A DNA stretch of 64,000 nt from DATEDA01 sp963827595 (GTDB taxonomy: Bacteria; Pseudomonadota; Gammaproteobacteria; Burkholderiales; SG8-39), in NCBI GenBank assembly GCA_963827595.1, contig CAWHBT010000009.1, positions 1 through 64,000 of the forward strand. The letters run 5' to 3'. Below are positions 47,625 to 56,281 of the stretch, piece after piece. The notes beneath the pieces were generated by a model. The model searched no databases. It saw only the letters and a program-made list of their open reading frames with translations, and had not been told where the DNA came from. A program made the translations under genes and the position numbers. The number at the start of each line of letters is the position of its first letter. The stretch's first letter is position 1.

Positions 47625-48110
47625 CTAGTGGTGGTGCCCGCCGGCGCCGTGCGGGTGGCCGTGCGCGATCTCCTCGGGCACGGCGGGGCGGACGTCGAGG
47701 ACGTTGCACCGGAACTCGATCGTCTGTCCGGCGAGGGGATGGTTGCCGTCGAGCGTGACCTCGTCCCCGACGACCTTCGCGACGCGGAACGCGACCGGGT
47801 GCGCATGGTCATCGTGCGTCACCTCGCCTTCGAACCGCATCCCCACCTTCACCTTGCCCTGGAAGCGGCTGCGCGGCTCGGTCCGGACGAGCGTCGGATC
47901 GTGCGGGCCGAAAGCGTCCTCGGGCTCGAGCCTGACCCGCGCGCGCTCGCCCGCTTCCTTCCCGGCGAGCGCCTCCTCGACCTTCGGAAAGATGCCGCCG
48001 TAGCCCCCGTGCAGGTAGACGAGGGGCTCGTTCCCGCGCTCGAGGAGGCTCCCCTGGCCGTCGAACACCTCGTACTTCAGGGTGACCACGCTGTTCTTGA
48101 TGATCTTCAT
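47625..48110 (-). CDS. FKBP-type peptidyl-prolyl isomerase (SlyD-like)
   Basis: 161 aa cytoplasmic folding helper. The N-terminal half is the FKBP fold (VVTLKYEVFDGQG, YLHGGYGGIFPKVEEALAGKEAGE) with the IF (insert-in-flap) domain (EDAFGPHDPTLVRTEPRSRF). The LDGNHPLAGQTIEFRCNV stretch is typical of SlyD. The tail HGHPHGAGGHHH is His-rich, as in metal-binding SlyD proteins. Convergent with acnA. Confidence 0.92.
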   Translation of the reverse strand: MKIIKNSVVTLKYEVFDGQGSLLERGNEPLVYLHGGYGGIFPKVEEALAGKEAGERARVRLEPEDAFGPHDPTLVRTEPRSRFQGKVKVGMRFEGEVTHDDHAHPVAFRVAKVVGDEVTLDGNHPLAGQTIEFRCNVLDVRPAVPEEIAHGHPHGAGGHHH

Positions 48111-48210
48111 CGGTGCGTCCGCGCCGGCGAAAGGGGCGAACTGTAACCCTTGCGCGCGGCCGGCGTCGAGTTAGACTCCGATCCGTGGCACTCGTGAAGC
48201 AGCGTCGAAC

Positions 48211-48573
48211 GTGATCCACCCGGCCCGCGCGGCCCTCGGCGCGGCGCTCGTTGCGCTCGCGGTCGGGTGCGCCGAGCCCGCGCTCAAGCCCTCTCCCCCT
48301 CCCCCCGAGCCCGAAGCGGCGCCGAAGATCGGCGTGGTCGGTCTCATCGTCGTGAACAAGGAGCGCGGCCTGACGCGCGAGAACTGGCAGGACGTCGTCA
48401 AAGGCCTCTTCTCCACCGAGGCCGACAAGAACGTCATCACGACCCGGTACGACGTGACCGTGTTTTACGACGACGGGACGAGCGGGGTCGTCACGGTCGA
48501 TCAGAAGCCCGGCTACCAGGCCGGTCAGCGCGTTCGCGTCGTCGGCAGCAAGATCGAGCCGCTGCGGCGGTAG
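48211..48573 (+). CDS. small lipoprotein, SlyB-like C-terminus
   Basis: 120 aa from a GTG start. The signal peptide ends with lipobox AVGC (Cys about residue 20), followed by a Pro-rich linker. The C-terminal domain ends YDVTVFYDDGTSGVVTVDQ and QAGQRVRVVGSKIEPL, which resembles the small beta domain that closes SlyB/Pcp-type outer-membrane lipoproteins. The Gly-zipper part of SlyB is lacking. No operon partner is evident. The next gene is convergent and ends 2 bp away. Confidence 0.7.
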   Translation: MIHPARAALGAALVALAVGCAEPALKPSPPPPEPEAAPKIGVVGLIVVNKERGLTRENWQDVVKGLFSTEADKNVITTRYDVTVFYDDGTSGVVTVDQKPGYQAGQRVRVVGSKIEPLRR

Positions 48574-48574
48574 G

Positions 48575-49009
48575 CTAACCCTCGCCCGCGGCCCGCTGGA
48601 ACGCGGCGACGATCTCCTCGGGAATCGGAATCGACTGCAGTCGACCGGCGTGCTCCGGGTGCTGCCGTCCGACCACGCGCACCTCCCGGCCCTCGAACAG
48701 GAGCTCGCCGCCCCGCACGCCGCGGTGGAGGAGCGTGAAGCGCCGCTCGCTCCACTGCTCGACCGCGCTCTGGACCTCGATCGGGTCGCCGTAGCTCGAC
48801 GGCCGCATGAACCGCGCCGACGCGTCGACGATCGGAAAACCGAGGATGCCGTAGCGCTCCAGCAGCGTCCGCTTGGGCGGCAGGAGCTGCTCGAGGATCA
48901 TCCGGCCCGCGGCGTCGAACCACCGGAAGTAGTTCGGATAGAACACGATGTCCGCCGGGTCGCAGTCGCCCCACTGGACGATCACGTTCAGCGTCGTGGC
49001 CGGCCGCAC
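48575..49009 (-). CDS. 4-hydroxybenzoyl-CoA thioesterase-like hotdog protein
   Basis: 144 aa single hotdog domain. VQWGDCDPADIVFYPNYFRWFDAA carries the catalytic Asp in the 4HBT order, followed by FPIVDASARFMRPSSYGDPIEV. It would hydrolyse an aromatic acyl-CoA. The GTG at 49009 starts just after the stop of the LigB-like gene, so the two are co-translated. A role in releasing or protecting CoA in the aromatic pathway is inferred. Confidence 0.87.
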   Translation of the reverse strand: MRPATTLNVIVQWGDCDPADIVFYPNYFRWFDAAGRMILEQLLPPKRTLLERYGILGFPIVDASARFMRPSSYGDPIEVQSAVEQWSERRFTLLHRGVRGGELLFEGREVRVVGRQHPEHAGRLQSIPIPEEIVAAFQRAAGEG

Positions 49010-49011
49010 TG

Positions 49012-49863
49012 CTAGTGGACTTTCGCGAGCGTCTCGGGAGCGGCGACGAGCACGTTCGCGTTGCCGCTCGCCGACGACTGCGCGTACTCCCCGAACTCCC
49101 GCCCGGCGAGCGGCCGGCCCTCGGCCTGGAGCGCCTGGACGACCCCGAGCAGCGTCGCGAGGACCCGCCCGCCCATCTCCGCCCCGGTGAAACGGCTGTA
49201 GGCGGTGAACCCGGCGACGGCTTCGTCGATCGCGCCCGCCTTCAGCTGCTCGATGAACCGCCGGTCGGCCTCCATCCGCTCCGGCGTGGGCCAATTGTGC
49301 CGCCCGCGCACCAGGATGTGGCTGAATGCCGTGCTCGCGAGGAACACCACCCGCCGCCCGAGGCGCTTCGCGGTCGCGTGCACCGCGGCTCCGGCCCGCA
49401 TGCACTCGGCGTGGTCGGCCATCAGCACGGTCGGGATCCCGACCACCGCCACCTCGGCCTGGGGATCGAGGTGCGAGAGCGGGACGAAGGTGCCGTAGTC
49501 CCATTCATAGTGTGGCGAGTCGTTCCGAGCGGCCGGGACGCTGGCGCGGCCGAACTCCTCGAAGAGGGCGCCGCCGAACTCCGGGTCGCCGCGGTACTTG
49601 TAGGGAATCCCCGGGATGAGGTTGGGCGCCTCGTCCGCGACGCAGTGCCCCTCGTGCACCGGCTGGCAGGTCGGAAGCCAGTCGAACGTCGCGACCCAGT
49701 GCGTCGAGGCGATCACCCAGAGATCGGGCTTGAGCGCGCGCCGGATCGCCGCGCCCAGCGTGCGCTCGCCGGCGACGAGCGTCTGCTGGAAGTCGGGCGT
49801 GATCTCGGCGCGGCCCATCGTGGGCACGTGCGCGACCGTTGCTGCGGCGATGACCCCCGTCAT
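49012..49863 (-). CDS. class III extradiol dioxygenase (LigB / protocatechuate 4,5-dioxygenase beta-like)
   Basis: 283 aa non-haem Fe(II) ring-cleavage dioxygenase. The expected metal His residues are in TVAHVPTMG near the N-terminus and ASTHWVATFDW; FLASTAFSHIL carries the later catalytic His. No LigA-type alpha subunit is next to it, so it belongs to the single-subunit group. The ring substrate is probably a catechol made by the Rieske oxygenase and PdxA-like dehydrogenase encoded upstream. It overlaps pdxA-like by 4 nt. Confidence 0.87.
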   Translation of the reverse strand: MTGVIAAATVAHVPTMGRAEITPDFQQTLVAGERTLGAAIRRALKPDLWVIASTHWVATFDWLPTCQPVHEGHCVADEAPNLIPGIPYKYRGDPEFGGALFEEFGRASVPAARNDSPHYEWDYGTFVPLSHLDPQAEVAVVGIPTVLMADHAECMRAGAAVHATAKRLGRRVVFLASTAFSHILVRGRHNWPTPERMEADRRFIEQLKAGAIDEAVAGFTAYSRFTGAEMGGRVLATLLGVVQALQAEGRPLAGREFGEYAQSSASGNANVLVAAPETLAKVH

Positions 49864-50882
49864 GCGACTCCTCTCTTCTCGTTGACCGACCCCGCGGCCG
49901 GCGTACCGACCAGCCGCGCGACGGCCTCGACCATCGCCTCGGCGCTCGCGCGGCCCTGGCCGGCGATGTCGAGCGCCGAGCCGTGCGCCACCGAGGAGAA
50001 CAGCACCGGCGTCCCGATCGTCAGGCCCGCGGTGCGGTTGCGAGCCTGGAGCTTGGCTGCGATGTGACCCTGATCATGGATCATGACGACGAACGCGTCG
50101 TAGCCAGGCTTGTGAAACATCGTGTCCGCCCCGAACGGGCCGTCGGCGGCGATGCCGTCGCGCCGCGCCGCTTCGATCGCCGGCGCGATCACCTGGATCT
50201 CCTCGTCGCCGAACATGCCCGCCTCTCCGGCGTGAGGGTTGAGGCCGCCCACGGCGATCCGCGGCGCCGGAACCCCGAGCCGCTGGAGCGCTTCGCGCGT
50301 TGCCCGCAGCACCCGCTCGACGCGCTGGCGCGTCAGGAGCTCGATCGCCCGCCGCAGGCTCACGTGAAGGGTGGCGTGGACGATGCGCGTCGCGTCGAAG
50401 CAGAGCATCAGGAACGCGTCCTCCGGCGCGACGCCGGTGCAGCGCGCGACGAACGACGGATAGCCATCGAACTCGATGCCCGCCTGATGGATCGCGAGCT
50501 CGGTCTGCGGCGCGGCGACGACCGCATCGACGTGTCCCGCGAGCGCGGCGGCGATGGCGGCGCGCGCGGCGTCGGTCGCAGCCCGCCCGTGGGCCGCGCG
50601 CACCTCGCCGAGCTCGAGACGATCGTTGCCGAAGTGATCGAGCGCCACCAGCGCCACGGCGCCGTCGCTCCACGCCACCTCTTCGGGTCTCGCGAACGTC
50701 CGGACCGTGGCCGTGATTCCGCACGCCGCGGCGTGGGCCTGGACGGCGCGCGGATCGCCGAACAGCATCGGCCGGGCGATCCGCGTCACGCGCGGATCGA
50801 GCGCCGTCTTGAGCGCGATCTCGGGTCCGACGCCCGCCGGGTCGCCGATCGCGATGCCGACCCTTGGCAGCGAGGCCGTCAC
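49860..50882 (-). CDS. PdxA-family dehydrogenase, probable cis-dihydrodiol dehydrogenase
   Basis: 340 aa from a GTG start overlapping the Rieske gene stop (GTGA). PdxA hallmarks are GIAIGDPAGVGPEIALK, GGLNPHAGEAGMFGDEE and MIHDQGHIAAK with the metal-binding His/Asp residues, and GTPVLFSSVAHGSALDIAG. In vitamin B6 synthesis PdxA oxidises 4-phosphohydroxythreonine. In aromatic clusters relatives such as TphB oxidise a dihydrodiol and restore the ring. The position between a Rieske oxygenase and an extradiol dioxygenase favours the second role (inference). Confidence 0.85.
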   Translation of the reverse strand: MTASLPRVGIAIGDPAGVGPEIALKTALDPRVTRIARPMLFGDPRAVQAHAAACGITATVRTFARPEEVAWSDGAVALVALDHFGNDRLELGEVRAAHGRAATDAARAAIAAALAGHVDAVVAAPQTELAIHQAGIEFDGYPSFVARCTGVAPEDAFLMLCFDATRIVHATLHVSLRRAIELLTRQRVERVLRATREALQRLGVPAPRIAVGGLNPHAGEAGMFGDEEIQVIAPAIEAARRDGIAADGPFGADTMFHKPGYDAFVVMIHDQGHIAAKLQARNRTAGLTIGTPVLFSSVAHGSALDIAGQGRASAEAMVEAVARLVGTPAAGSVNEKRGVA

Positions 50883-52165
50883 ACGCTCACCGGGTCGGTG
50901 CCGAGCGGGCGGAAGAGACCGTCGTGCGCGCCGTCCTTGAACGGCACGTCCTTCGGCAGCTCGATCGCGCACGAGCGGACGCGCTGCGCCGCGGCCGCGA
51001 TCCCGGGGATCGGTTTCCCGGCCCGGTTCGCCCGCGCCGCTTCCAGCAGCGCCCGCCGGGTGGTGACGATCCCGACGTCGGTGGTCACGAGATTCTCGCG
51101 CGCCCGGTCGACGATCGGCCCCATGCTCTCCTGGAGCGAGGCGTCCTGCATGGCGATGCCCTCGACCCCGCTGAACGAGTGGCCGGCCTTCTGGGCGGCG
51201 CGATCCATCAGATAGTCGTTGCGCTTGTTCGCGAGCGGGATGAAGGTGCCGGGGATGTACTTCACGTGGATGCCGTGCCCGGACTGCATTGCCGTCACCT
51301 CGTCGCGCGTGAGGCCGCGGCGCGGGTGGTAGCTGATGCTCCAGGCCCAGCAGCTCACGTCGTCGATGGGCACCCATGCGTGACCGTTGATCGGGTGCCC
51401 GCTCCGGGGCGGGATCAGCGTGAAGACCGGCGCGACCCACGGCGTGATGCGCCAGTAGTACCGGTCGTCGTCGGCCAGGCGCCGGGCGCCGATCAGCAGC
51501 CCGCCGTCGAACGGCACCACCTCGAAGTGCGGCATCCGGTCCCGCTCGTTGTACACGTTGCCCTTCGAGCCGACGAACAGCGGGTCGCGCTTGAGCGCCG
51601 GGCCGTGCAGGAACGAGACGTGGCTGGAATCGATCCCCCCCTCCAGGGCCTGCAGGTAGTTGCATTCCTGCACGCGTTTCGTAGTGAACCGGTTCGCGGC
51701 CGGGACCATCGCCCATTCGTGCTCCGGCGGCTCGGGCCGGAGCGCCGGCGGGCCCATGTAGGTCCAGATCACGCCGCCGCGCTCGATGCAGGGATAGCTC
51801 TTCAGCCGGATGCGGCTGCGCGTGCCGAGCGCCTCCGGCTCCGAGGGAAGATCGACGCACTGGCCCGTGACGTCGTATTTCCAGCCGTGGTAGGGGCAGC
51901 GCAGGCCCGATTCCTCGTTCCGCCCGAACCACAGCGAGACGCCGCGGTGCGCGCAGAACTCGTCGATGAGGCCGATCCGGCCCCCGGTATCGCGGAATCC
52001 GACCAGCTTCTCGGACAGGAGCTGCACCCGGACCGGCGGGCAATCGGGCTCCGGCAGCTCGTCGGCGAGCAGCGCCGGGATCCAGTACCGCCGGAGCAGA
52101 TCACCCATCAGGCTCCCTGGGCCCGTCTGGGTCAGCTCCTCGTTCCGCTCCTGCGGCATGCCCAT
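50879..52165 (-). CDS. Rieske ring-hydroxylating oxygenase, large subunit (phthalate 4,5-dioxygenase-like)
   Basis: 428 aa. The Rieske cluster is CAHRG...CPYHGWKYD (about residues 71-95). The mononuclear iron region has NYLQALEGGIDSSHVSFLHG with the Asp and His ligands. The absence of a small subunit and the MGDLLRRYWIPALLADEL start match single-type oxygenases such as phthalate dioxygenase or VanA-type demethylases. No reductase gene is next to it, so electrons must come from elsewhere. Start at 52165 or, two codons later, 52159. Confidence 0.9.
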   Translation of the reverse strand: MGMPQERNEELTQTGPGSLMGDLLRRYWIPALLADELPEPDCPPVRVQLLSEKLVGFRDTGGRIGLIDEFCAHRGVSLWFGRNEESGLRCPYHGWKYDVTGQCVDLPSEPEALGTRSRIRLKSYPCIERGGVIWTYMGPPALRPEPPEHEWAMVPAANRFTTKRVQECNYLQALEGGIDSSHVSFLHGPALKRDPLFVGSKGNVYNERDRMPHFEVVPFDGGLLIGARRLADDDRYYWRITPWVAPVFTLIPPRSGHPINGHAWVPIDDVSCWAWSISYHPRRGLTRDEVTAMQSGHGIHVKYIPGTFIPLANKRNDYLMDRAAQKAGHSFSGVEGIAMQDASLQESMGPIVDRARENLVTTDVGIVTTRRALLEAARANRAGKPIPGIAAAAQRVRSCAIELPKDVPFKDGAHDGLFRPLGTDPVSV

Positions 52166-52181
52166 GATCGTGCCTCGCGCC

Positions 52182-53147
52182 CTACTTCATCGCCTTCGCG
52201 AGCGGCGTCCAACGTGCGATCTCCACGCGCACGAAGTCCGTGAACCCGGCCGCGTCGAGCTCGTTGGCCTCGAACCCTTCCGGCGCGAATCGCTCGCGCA
52301 CTTCGGGCGATTGCAGGATCACGCGCACCTCCGAATTGAGCCGGGCCACGATCGGTTGCGGCAGGCCCGCCGGTCCGGAAAGCGCGAACCACGTGATCCC
52401 CACGATGTCCGGATAGCCGCTCTCGACGTACGTCGGCACCCCGGCGAAGTCCGGAAGCGGCTTCGCCGACGAGACCGCGAGCGGGCGCGCCTTCCCGGCC
52501 TTGATCTGGGTGGCGGCGGTCGTGAGCGTGGTGGACGTGGCTGGAATGTGCCCGCCGATCAGGTCGGCGATCGCGAGGGCCGCCCCCTTGTAAGGCACGT
52601 GCGTCAGGTTCGCGCCGCTCATCGTCCTCAGCATCTCGACGATCAGGTGCCCGTGCGTGCCCTGGCCGGGCGATCCGAAGCTCAAGCCTTCGGGGCGCGA
52701 TTTCGACAGCGCGATGAACTCCTTCAGGTCCCGCGCCGGGAGGCTCGGATGCACGATGAGCACGGTCGGCGGACCGCCGAACAGCGCGATGTGGGTGAAG
52801 CTCTTCAGCGGATCGAACGGGACCGGAGTCATCGCCGGGGCGATCACGTGGGAGGCGATGCCGGAGACGACGAGGGTGTAGCCGTCGGGCGGCGCCTTCG
52901 CCACGAGCTCCGACCCGATGACCCCGCCGGCCCCGGGCCGGTTCTCGACAATGAAGTTCTGGTTGAGCCGCGTTGTGAGTTTGTCGGCCACTAGTCGGCC
53001 GAGCGTGTCGGCGCTGCCGCCGGGCGGGAACGGCGCGACGATTTTCACCGGCCGGGCCGGCCAGTCCTGCGCGAGTGCCCCGGGCGCAACCGCTGCGGCG
53101 GCGAGGACGCCCGCCGCGGCGAGCCGGGTGAGCGTCCTTCCGGTCAT
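52182..53147 (-). CDS. Bug-family (tripartite tricarboxylate) solute-binding protein
   Basis: 321 aa periplasmic protein. Signal peptide ends GALAQD; Bug signatures are WPARPVKIVAPFPPGGSADTLGR, FIVENRPGAGGVIGSELVAKAPPDGYTL and YKGAALAIADLIGGHI. It binds a carboxylate, probably the aromatic acid degraded by the neighbouring genes. No TctA/TctB membrane genes are in the window, as for most Bug proteins. Confidence 0.93.
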   Translation of the reverse strand: MTGRTLTRLAAAGVLAAAAVAPGALAQDWPARPVKIVAPFPPGGSADTLGRLVADKLTTRLNQNFIVENRPGAGGVIGSELVAKAPPDGYTLVVSGIASHVIAPAMTPVPFDPLKSFTHIALFGGPPTVLIVHPSLPARDLKEFIALSKSRPEGLSFGSPGQGTHGHLIVEMLRTMSGANLTHVPYKGAALAIADLIGGHIPATSTTLTTAATQIKAGKARPLAVSSAKPLPDFAGVPTYVESGYPDIVGITWFALSGPAGLPQPIVARLNSEVRVILQSPEVRERFAPEGFEANELDAAGFTDFVRVEIARWTPLAKAMK

Positions 53148-53170
53148 GGCGGCCCGAATGCGCGCTCCGC

Positions 53171-54669
53171 TCAGAGCTTCACGCAGACGTTGCGCAGCTC
53201 GGTGTAGAACTCGAGCGAGTGCACGCCGCCCTCGCGGCCGATGCCCGACTCCTTCGAGCCGCCGAACGGCGTGCGGAGATCCCGCAGGAACCAGCTGTTC
53301 ACCCACGTGATCCCGACGTCGATCTTCGCCGCGACGCGGTGCGCGCGCGCGAGGTTCGTGGTCCAGATCGTGGTCGCGAGGCCGTACTGGGTGTCGTTCG
53401 CGAGCCGGACGGCTTCGTCCTCGGCATCGAACGGGCGGACGTGGCAGCACGGCCCGAAGATCTCCTCGCGATTCACCGCGGAGGTCTCCGGCAGCCCGGT
53501 CCAGATGGTCGGCTGGACCCACGCGCCCGTCGCGAGCTCCTTCGGCATCGTCGGGGATCCCGCCGCCGGTCACGACGGTCGCGCCATCCGCCACCGCCTT
53601 GCGGTAGTAGGAGAGGACCTTCTGCCGGTGCTCCTCGCTGATCAGCGGGCCGATCCCGGTGGCGGCATCTTCCGGCCGGCCGGGCTTCATGCCCTCGGCA
53701 CGCGCCTTCAGCGCCTGCACGAACCGGTCGAAGATCGGGCGCTCGACGTACACGCGCTCGGTCCCGAGGCACACCTGGCCGCAGTTCGCGAACACCGCCC
53801 GCGTGATCCCGTCGACCGCGGCGTCGAAGTCGCAGTCGGCGAACACCACGCCGGCGTTCTTGCCGCCGAGCTCGAACGATACCGGGCGCGTCCCGTCGGC
53901 CGCGGCCTTCATGATCGCGGCCCCGGTGCGGGTCTCGCCGGTGAACGTGATCGCGTTCACGCCCTTGTGGCGGGTGAGGAACTCGCCCGCCGAGCCCGGC
54001 CCGAAGCCGTGCACGACGTTGTACACGCCCTTCGGCACCCCGACCTTGTTCATCACCTCGCCGAGCAGCGTCGCGGTCGACGGCGTCTCCTCCGACGGCT
54101 TCACGACCACGGCGTTGCCGCACGCGAGCGCCGGGCCGACCTTCCACGTCATCAGCAGCAGCGGCAGGTTCCAGGGGCAGATCACCGCGACGACGCCCCG
54201 CGGCACGCGGATCGCGTAGTTGAGCGCGCCCTTGCCGTCGGGCGTCGCCATCTGGAACGACTCGGCCGGGACGTTCTTGACGACGTCGGCGAAGATCTTG
54301 AAGTTGGCCGCGCCGCGCGGGATGTCGAGGTGCTTGCGCGAGCGCGACGGGCTTGCCGGTGTCGGCGACCTCGGCGGCGAGGAAATCGTCGAAGCGCCGG
54401 TTGATCTCGTCGGCGACGGCGTAGAGGAGCTCGGTCCGCTTCGCGATGTCCATCGCTCCCCACGGGCCCGCGAGCGCGGCGCGTGCGGCGCGCACCGCCG
54501 CGTCGACCTCCGGCTCGCCGGCCTCGGCGACGAGCCCGAGGAGGCTCCCGTCCACCGGGGAGCGGTTCTCGAACGTCCGGCTCGACTGCGCCGGAACGAA
54601 CTCGCCGTCGATGAAGTTGAGGGTCTGCTTCGCGGCCTGCTTCGCCAGCGGCTCGACGGGCTGGTTCAT
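53171..54669 (-). CDS. aldehyde dehydrogenase, muconic-semialdehyde type (two frameshifts)
   Basis: About 498 aa after repair. NAD-binding LPLLLMTWKVGPALACGNAVVVKPSEETPS-type region, catalytic Glu in SFELGGKNAGVVF and catalytic Cys in FANCGQVCLGTERVYV. The C-terminus has WVNSWFLRDLRTPFGGSKESGIGREGG. The pattern fits 2-hydroxy- or 2-aminomuconic semialdehyde dehydrogenases, which act after extradiol cleavage. Single extra bases near 54336 (after KPVALA) and 53549 (after GGGIPD) break the frame; length 1499 is 3n+2. It lies 55 bp after the VOC dioxygenase gene. Confidence 0.87.
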
Positions 54670-54724
54670 GGGGATCTCCGATGATTCGATCGACGCGCGG
54701 CGCGGGACTCTAGCAGAGCTCCGG

Positions 54725-55623
54725 TCACGCCGCCTTGACCCGCTCGTCGCCCTGCGCCTTCGTCCGGAACTCGGGAATGTCGGGTTTCGAGCCCCACATG
54801 CAGAACGACTCCGCCGCGAACGGGAACTGGCGCGGGCGGTACGCCGCTTCCTCTTCGGGCTTGATCATCCGGACGCCGGTCGAGTACTCGTACACCATCC
54901 CGTCCGGCCCCTCGAAGTAGAGGAACACCGCGCTCGAGGTCGGGTGGCGCCCCGGCCCGAAGACGATCTTCACCCCCTGCTCGCGGAGGAAGTAGTAGGA
55001 GCGCATCACGTCGTCGATGCCGTGCACCTGGTGGTTGACGTGCTGCACGCCGGCGTGCGGCGACGGGAAGCAGCGCGATCGTGTGATGCACCTCGTGGAT
55101 GCGCAGCAGCGGCGCCGCGCCGATGCGGTCGCGAGACCCGCGCGTTCATCACCGTCGTCCAGAACCGCTCGTCGCGCGCGGCGTCGGTCGTCCGCAGCCC
55201 GATGTGCGAGAAGCTCCACACCCCGCAGTCGCGCGACGGGAAGAACCGCCGGCCGCTGTGGTCCGGGCGGACGACGAGCTCGTGGACGTTGCCGCTCGGG
55301 TCCGACAGGCTGAGAAAATCGGCGACGTGCCGCTGCTCGCACTCGGCGCGCGTACCGCGCCGCGCGCCGAGCTTGTGGGACTCGAGCGTCGCGCCGGCCG
55401 CGTCGAGCGCCGCCGCGTCCGCGACCTCCCACCCGACGGCGTGGTCGGCTGGGTCGCCTTTCACGTACACGAGCGTGTGATCCCGGTCGTCGCCGCGCAG
55501 GTAGACGGCGTTGCCCTCGCGCCGGACGAGCTCGAGGCCGAGGATCCGCTGCGCGTACTCGGTCGCCTGCGCGAGGTCGCGCGTCCCGAGCCGGACGTAG
55601 CGAAGGTCCTTGAGATGGATCAT
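54725..55623 (-). CDS. VOC-family (type I) extradiol dioxygenase (two frameshifts)
   Basis: About 299 codons after repair. Two vicinal-oxygen-chelate modules. The N-terminal module has no metal site (DLRYVRLGTRDL), as usual. The C-terminal module supplies the Fe triad in WSFSHIGLRTTD (His), GVQHVNHQVHGIDD (His) and MVYEYSTGV (Glu). This is the layout of catechol 2,3-dioxygenase/2,3-dihydroxybiphenyl dioxygenase. Extra bases near 55131 (after MNARVS) and 55066 (after IALLP) break the frame. It is first in the minus-strand aromatic operon, 110 bp from the divergent HAO gene. Confidence 0.85.
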
Positions 55624-55733
55624 GCGCGCCCCCGTTGCCACTGGCGTCCCGTCATCTTACCGCCGGCGCGTCCGGCGTTGCGCGCCGCGCCGCCGGGGCG
55701 GTATCCTCGACCGGCAATCGACGAGGAGACGTC

Positions 55734-56246
55734 ATGCTCGCGCCGCTCGACTTCCCGAAATGGCTGGAGGAGCACCGGCACCTGCTCAAGCCGCCGGTCG
55801 GCAACCAGCAGGTCTGGCAGGACACCGACTTCATCGTGACCGTCGTCGGCGGCCCGAACCAGCGCACCGACTACCACGACGACCCGTACGAGGAGTTCTT
55901 CTGGCAGTTCAAGGGCAACGCCTTCCTGCGCGTGCTCGAGAACGGCAAGCGCTACGAAGTGCCGCTCCGGGAAGGCGCGATCTTCCTGATGCCGCCCCAC
56001 GTTCGGCATTCCCCGCAGCGGCCCGAGGCCGGGAGCCTGTGCCTCGTGATCGAGCGCCAGCGGCCGGAGGGGGTCAAGGACGGGTTCGAGTGGTACTGCC
56101 TCGGGTGCGACGCGCTCCTCCACCGCGTCGAGGTGCAGCTGAAGTCGATCGTGAAAGACCTGCCGCCGCTGTTCGAGCAGTTCTACGCGAGCGAGGCGCT
56201 CCGGACCTGCAAGGCGTGCGGCACGGTGCACCCGGGCAAGGGCTAG
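55734..56246 (+). CDS. nbaC: 3-hydroxyanthranilate 3,4-dioxygenase
   Basis: 170 aa cupin dioxygenase opening 3-hydroxyanthranilate to 2-amino-3-carboxymuconate semialdehyde. The Fe site is in TDYHDDPYEEFFWQFKG and MPPHVRHSPQRPE. The C-terminal rubredoxin-like site of bacterial enzymes is complete (WYCLGCD and CKACGTVHPGKG). GAGGAG lies upstream of the ATG at 55734. The start of the protein (LDFPKWLEEHRHLLKPPVGN) is diagnostic. It is divergent from the VOC/aldehyde-dehydrogenase operon, and the dehydrogenase could act two steps later. Confidence 0.93.
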   Translation: MLAPLDFPKWLEEHRHLLKPPVGNQQVWQDTDFIVTVVGGPNQRTDYHDDPYEEFFWQFKGNAFLRVLENGKRYEVPLREGAIFLMPPHVRHSPQRPEAGSLCLVIERQRPEGVKDGFEWYCLGCDALLHRVEVQLKSIVKDLPPLFEQFYASEALRTCKACGTVHPGKG

Positions 56247-56281
56247 GAGGTGCAACTTCGCTCGGATCCCGCAAGAGGACC

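Noticed and set aside
52182..54251. A 689-codon frame joining part of the aldehyde dehydrogenase to the Bug protein
   Set aside because: It arises because frameshifts in the dehydrogenase put its middle part in frame with the next gene. The Bug protein has its own start and signal peptide at 53147.
55734..56246. A longer start at 55635 for the 3-hydroxyanthranilate dioxygenase
   Set aside because: The extra 33 residues are low-complexity Arg/Ala sequence overlapping the divergent promoter region; the ATG at 55734 has a ribosome site and the family N-terminus.
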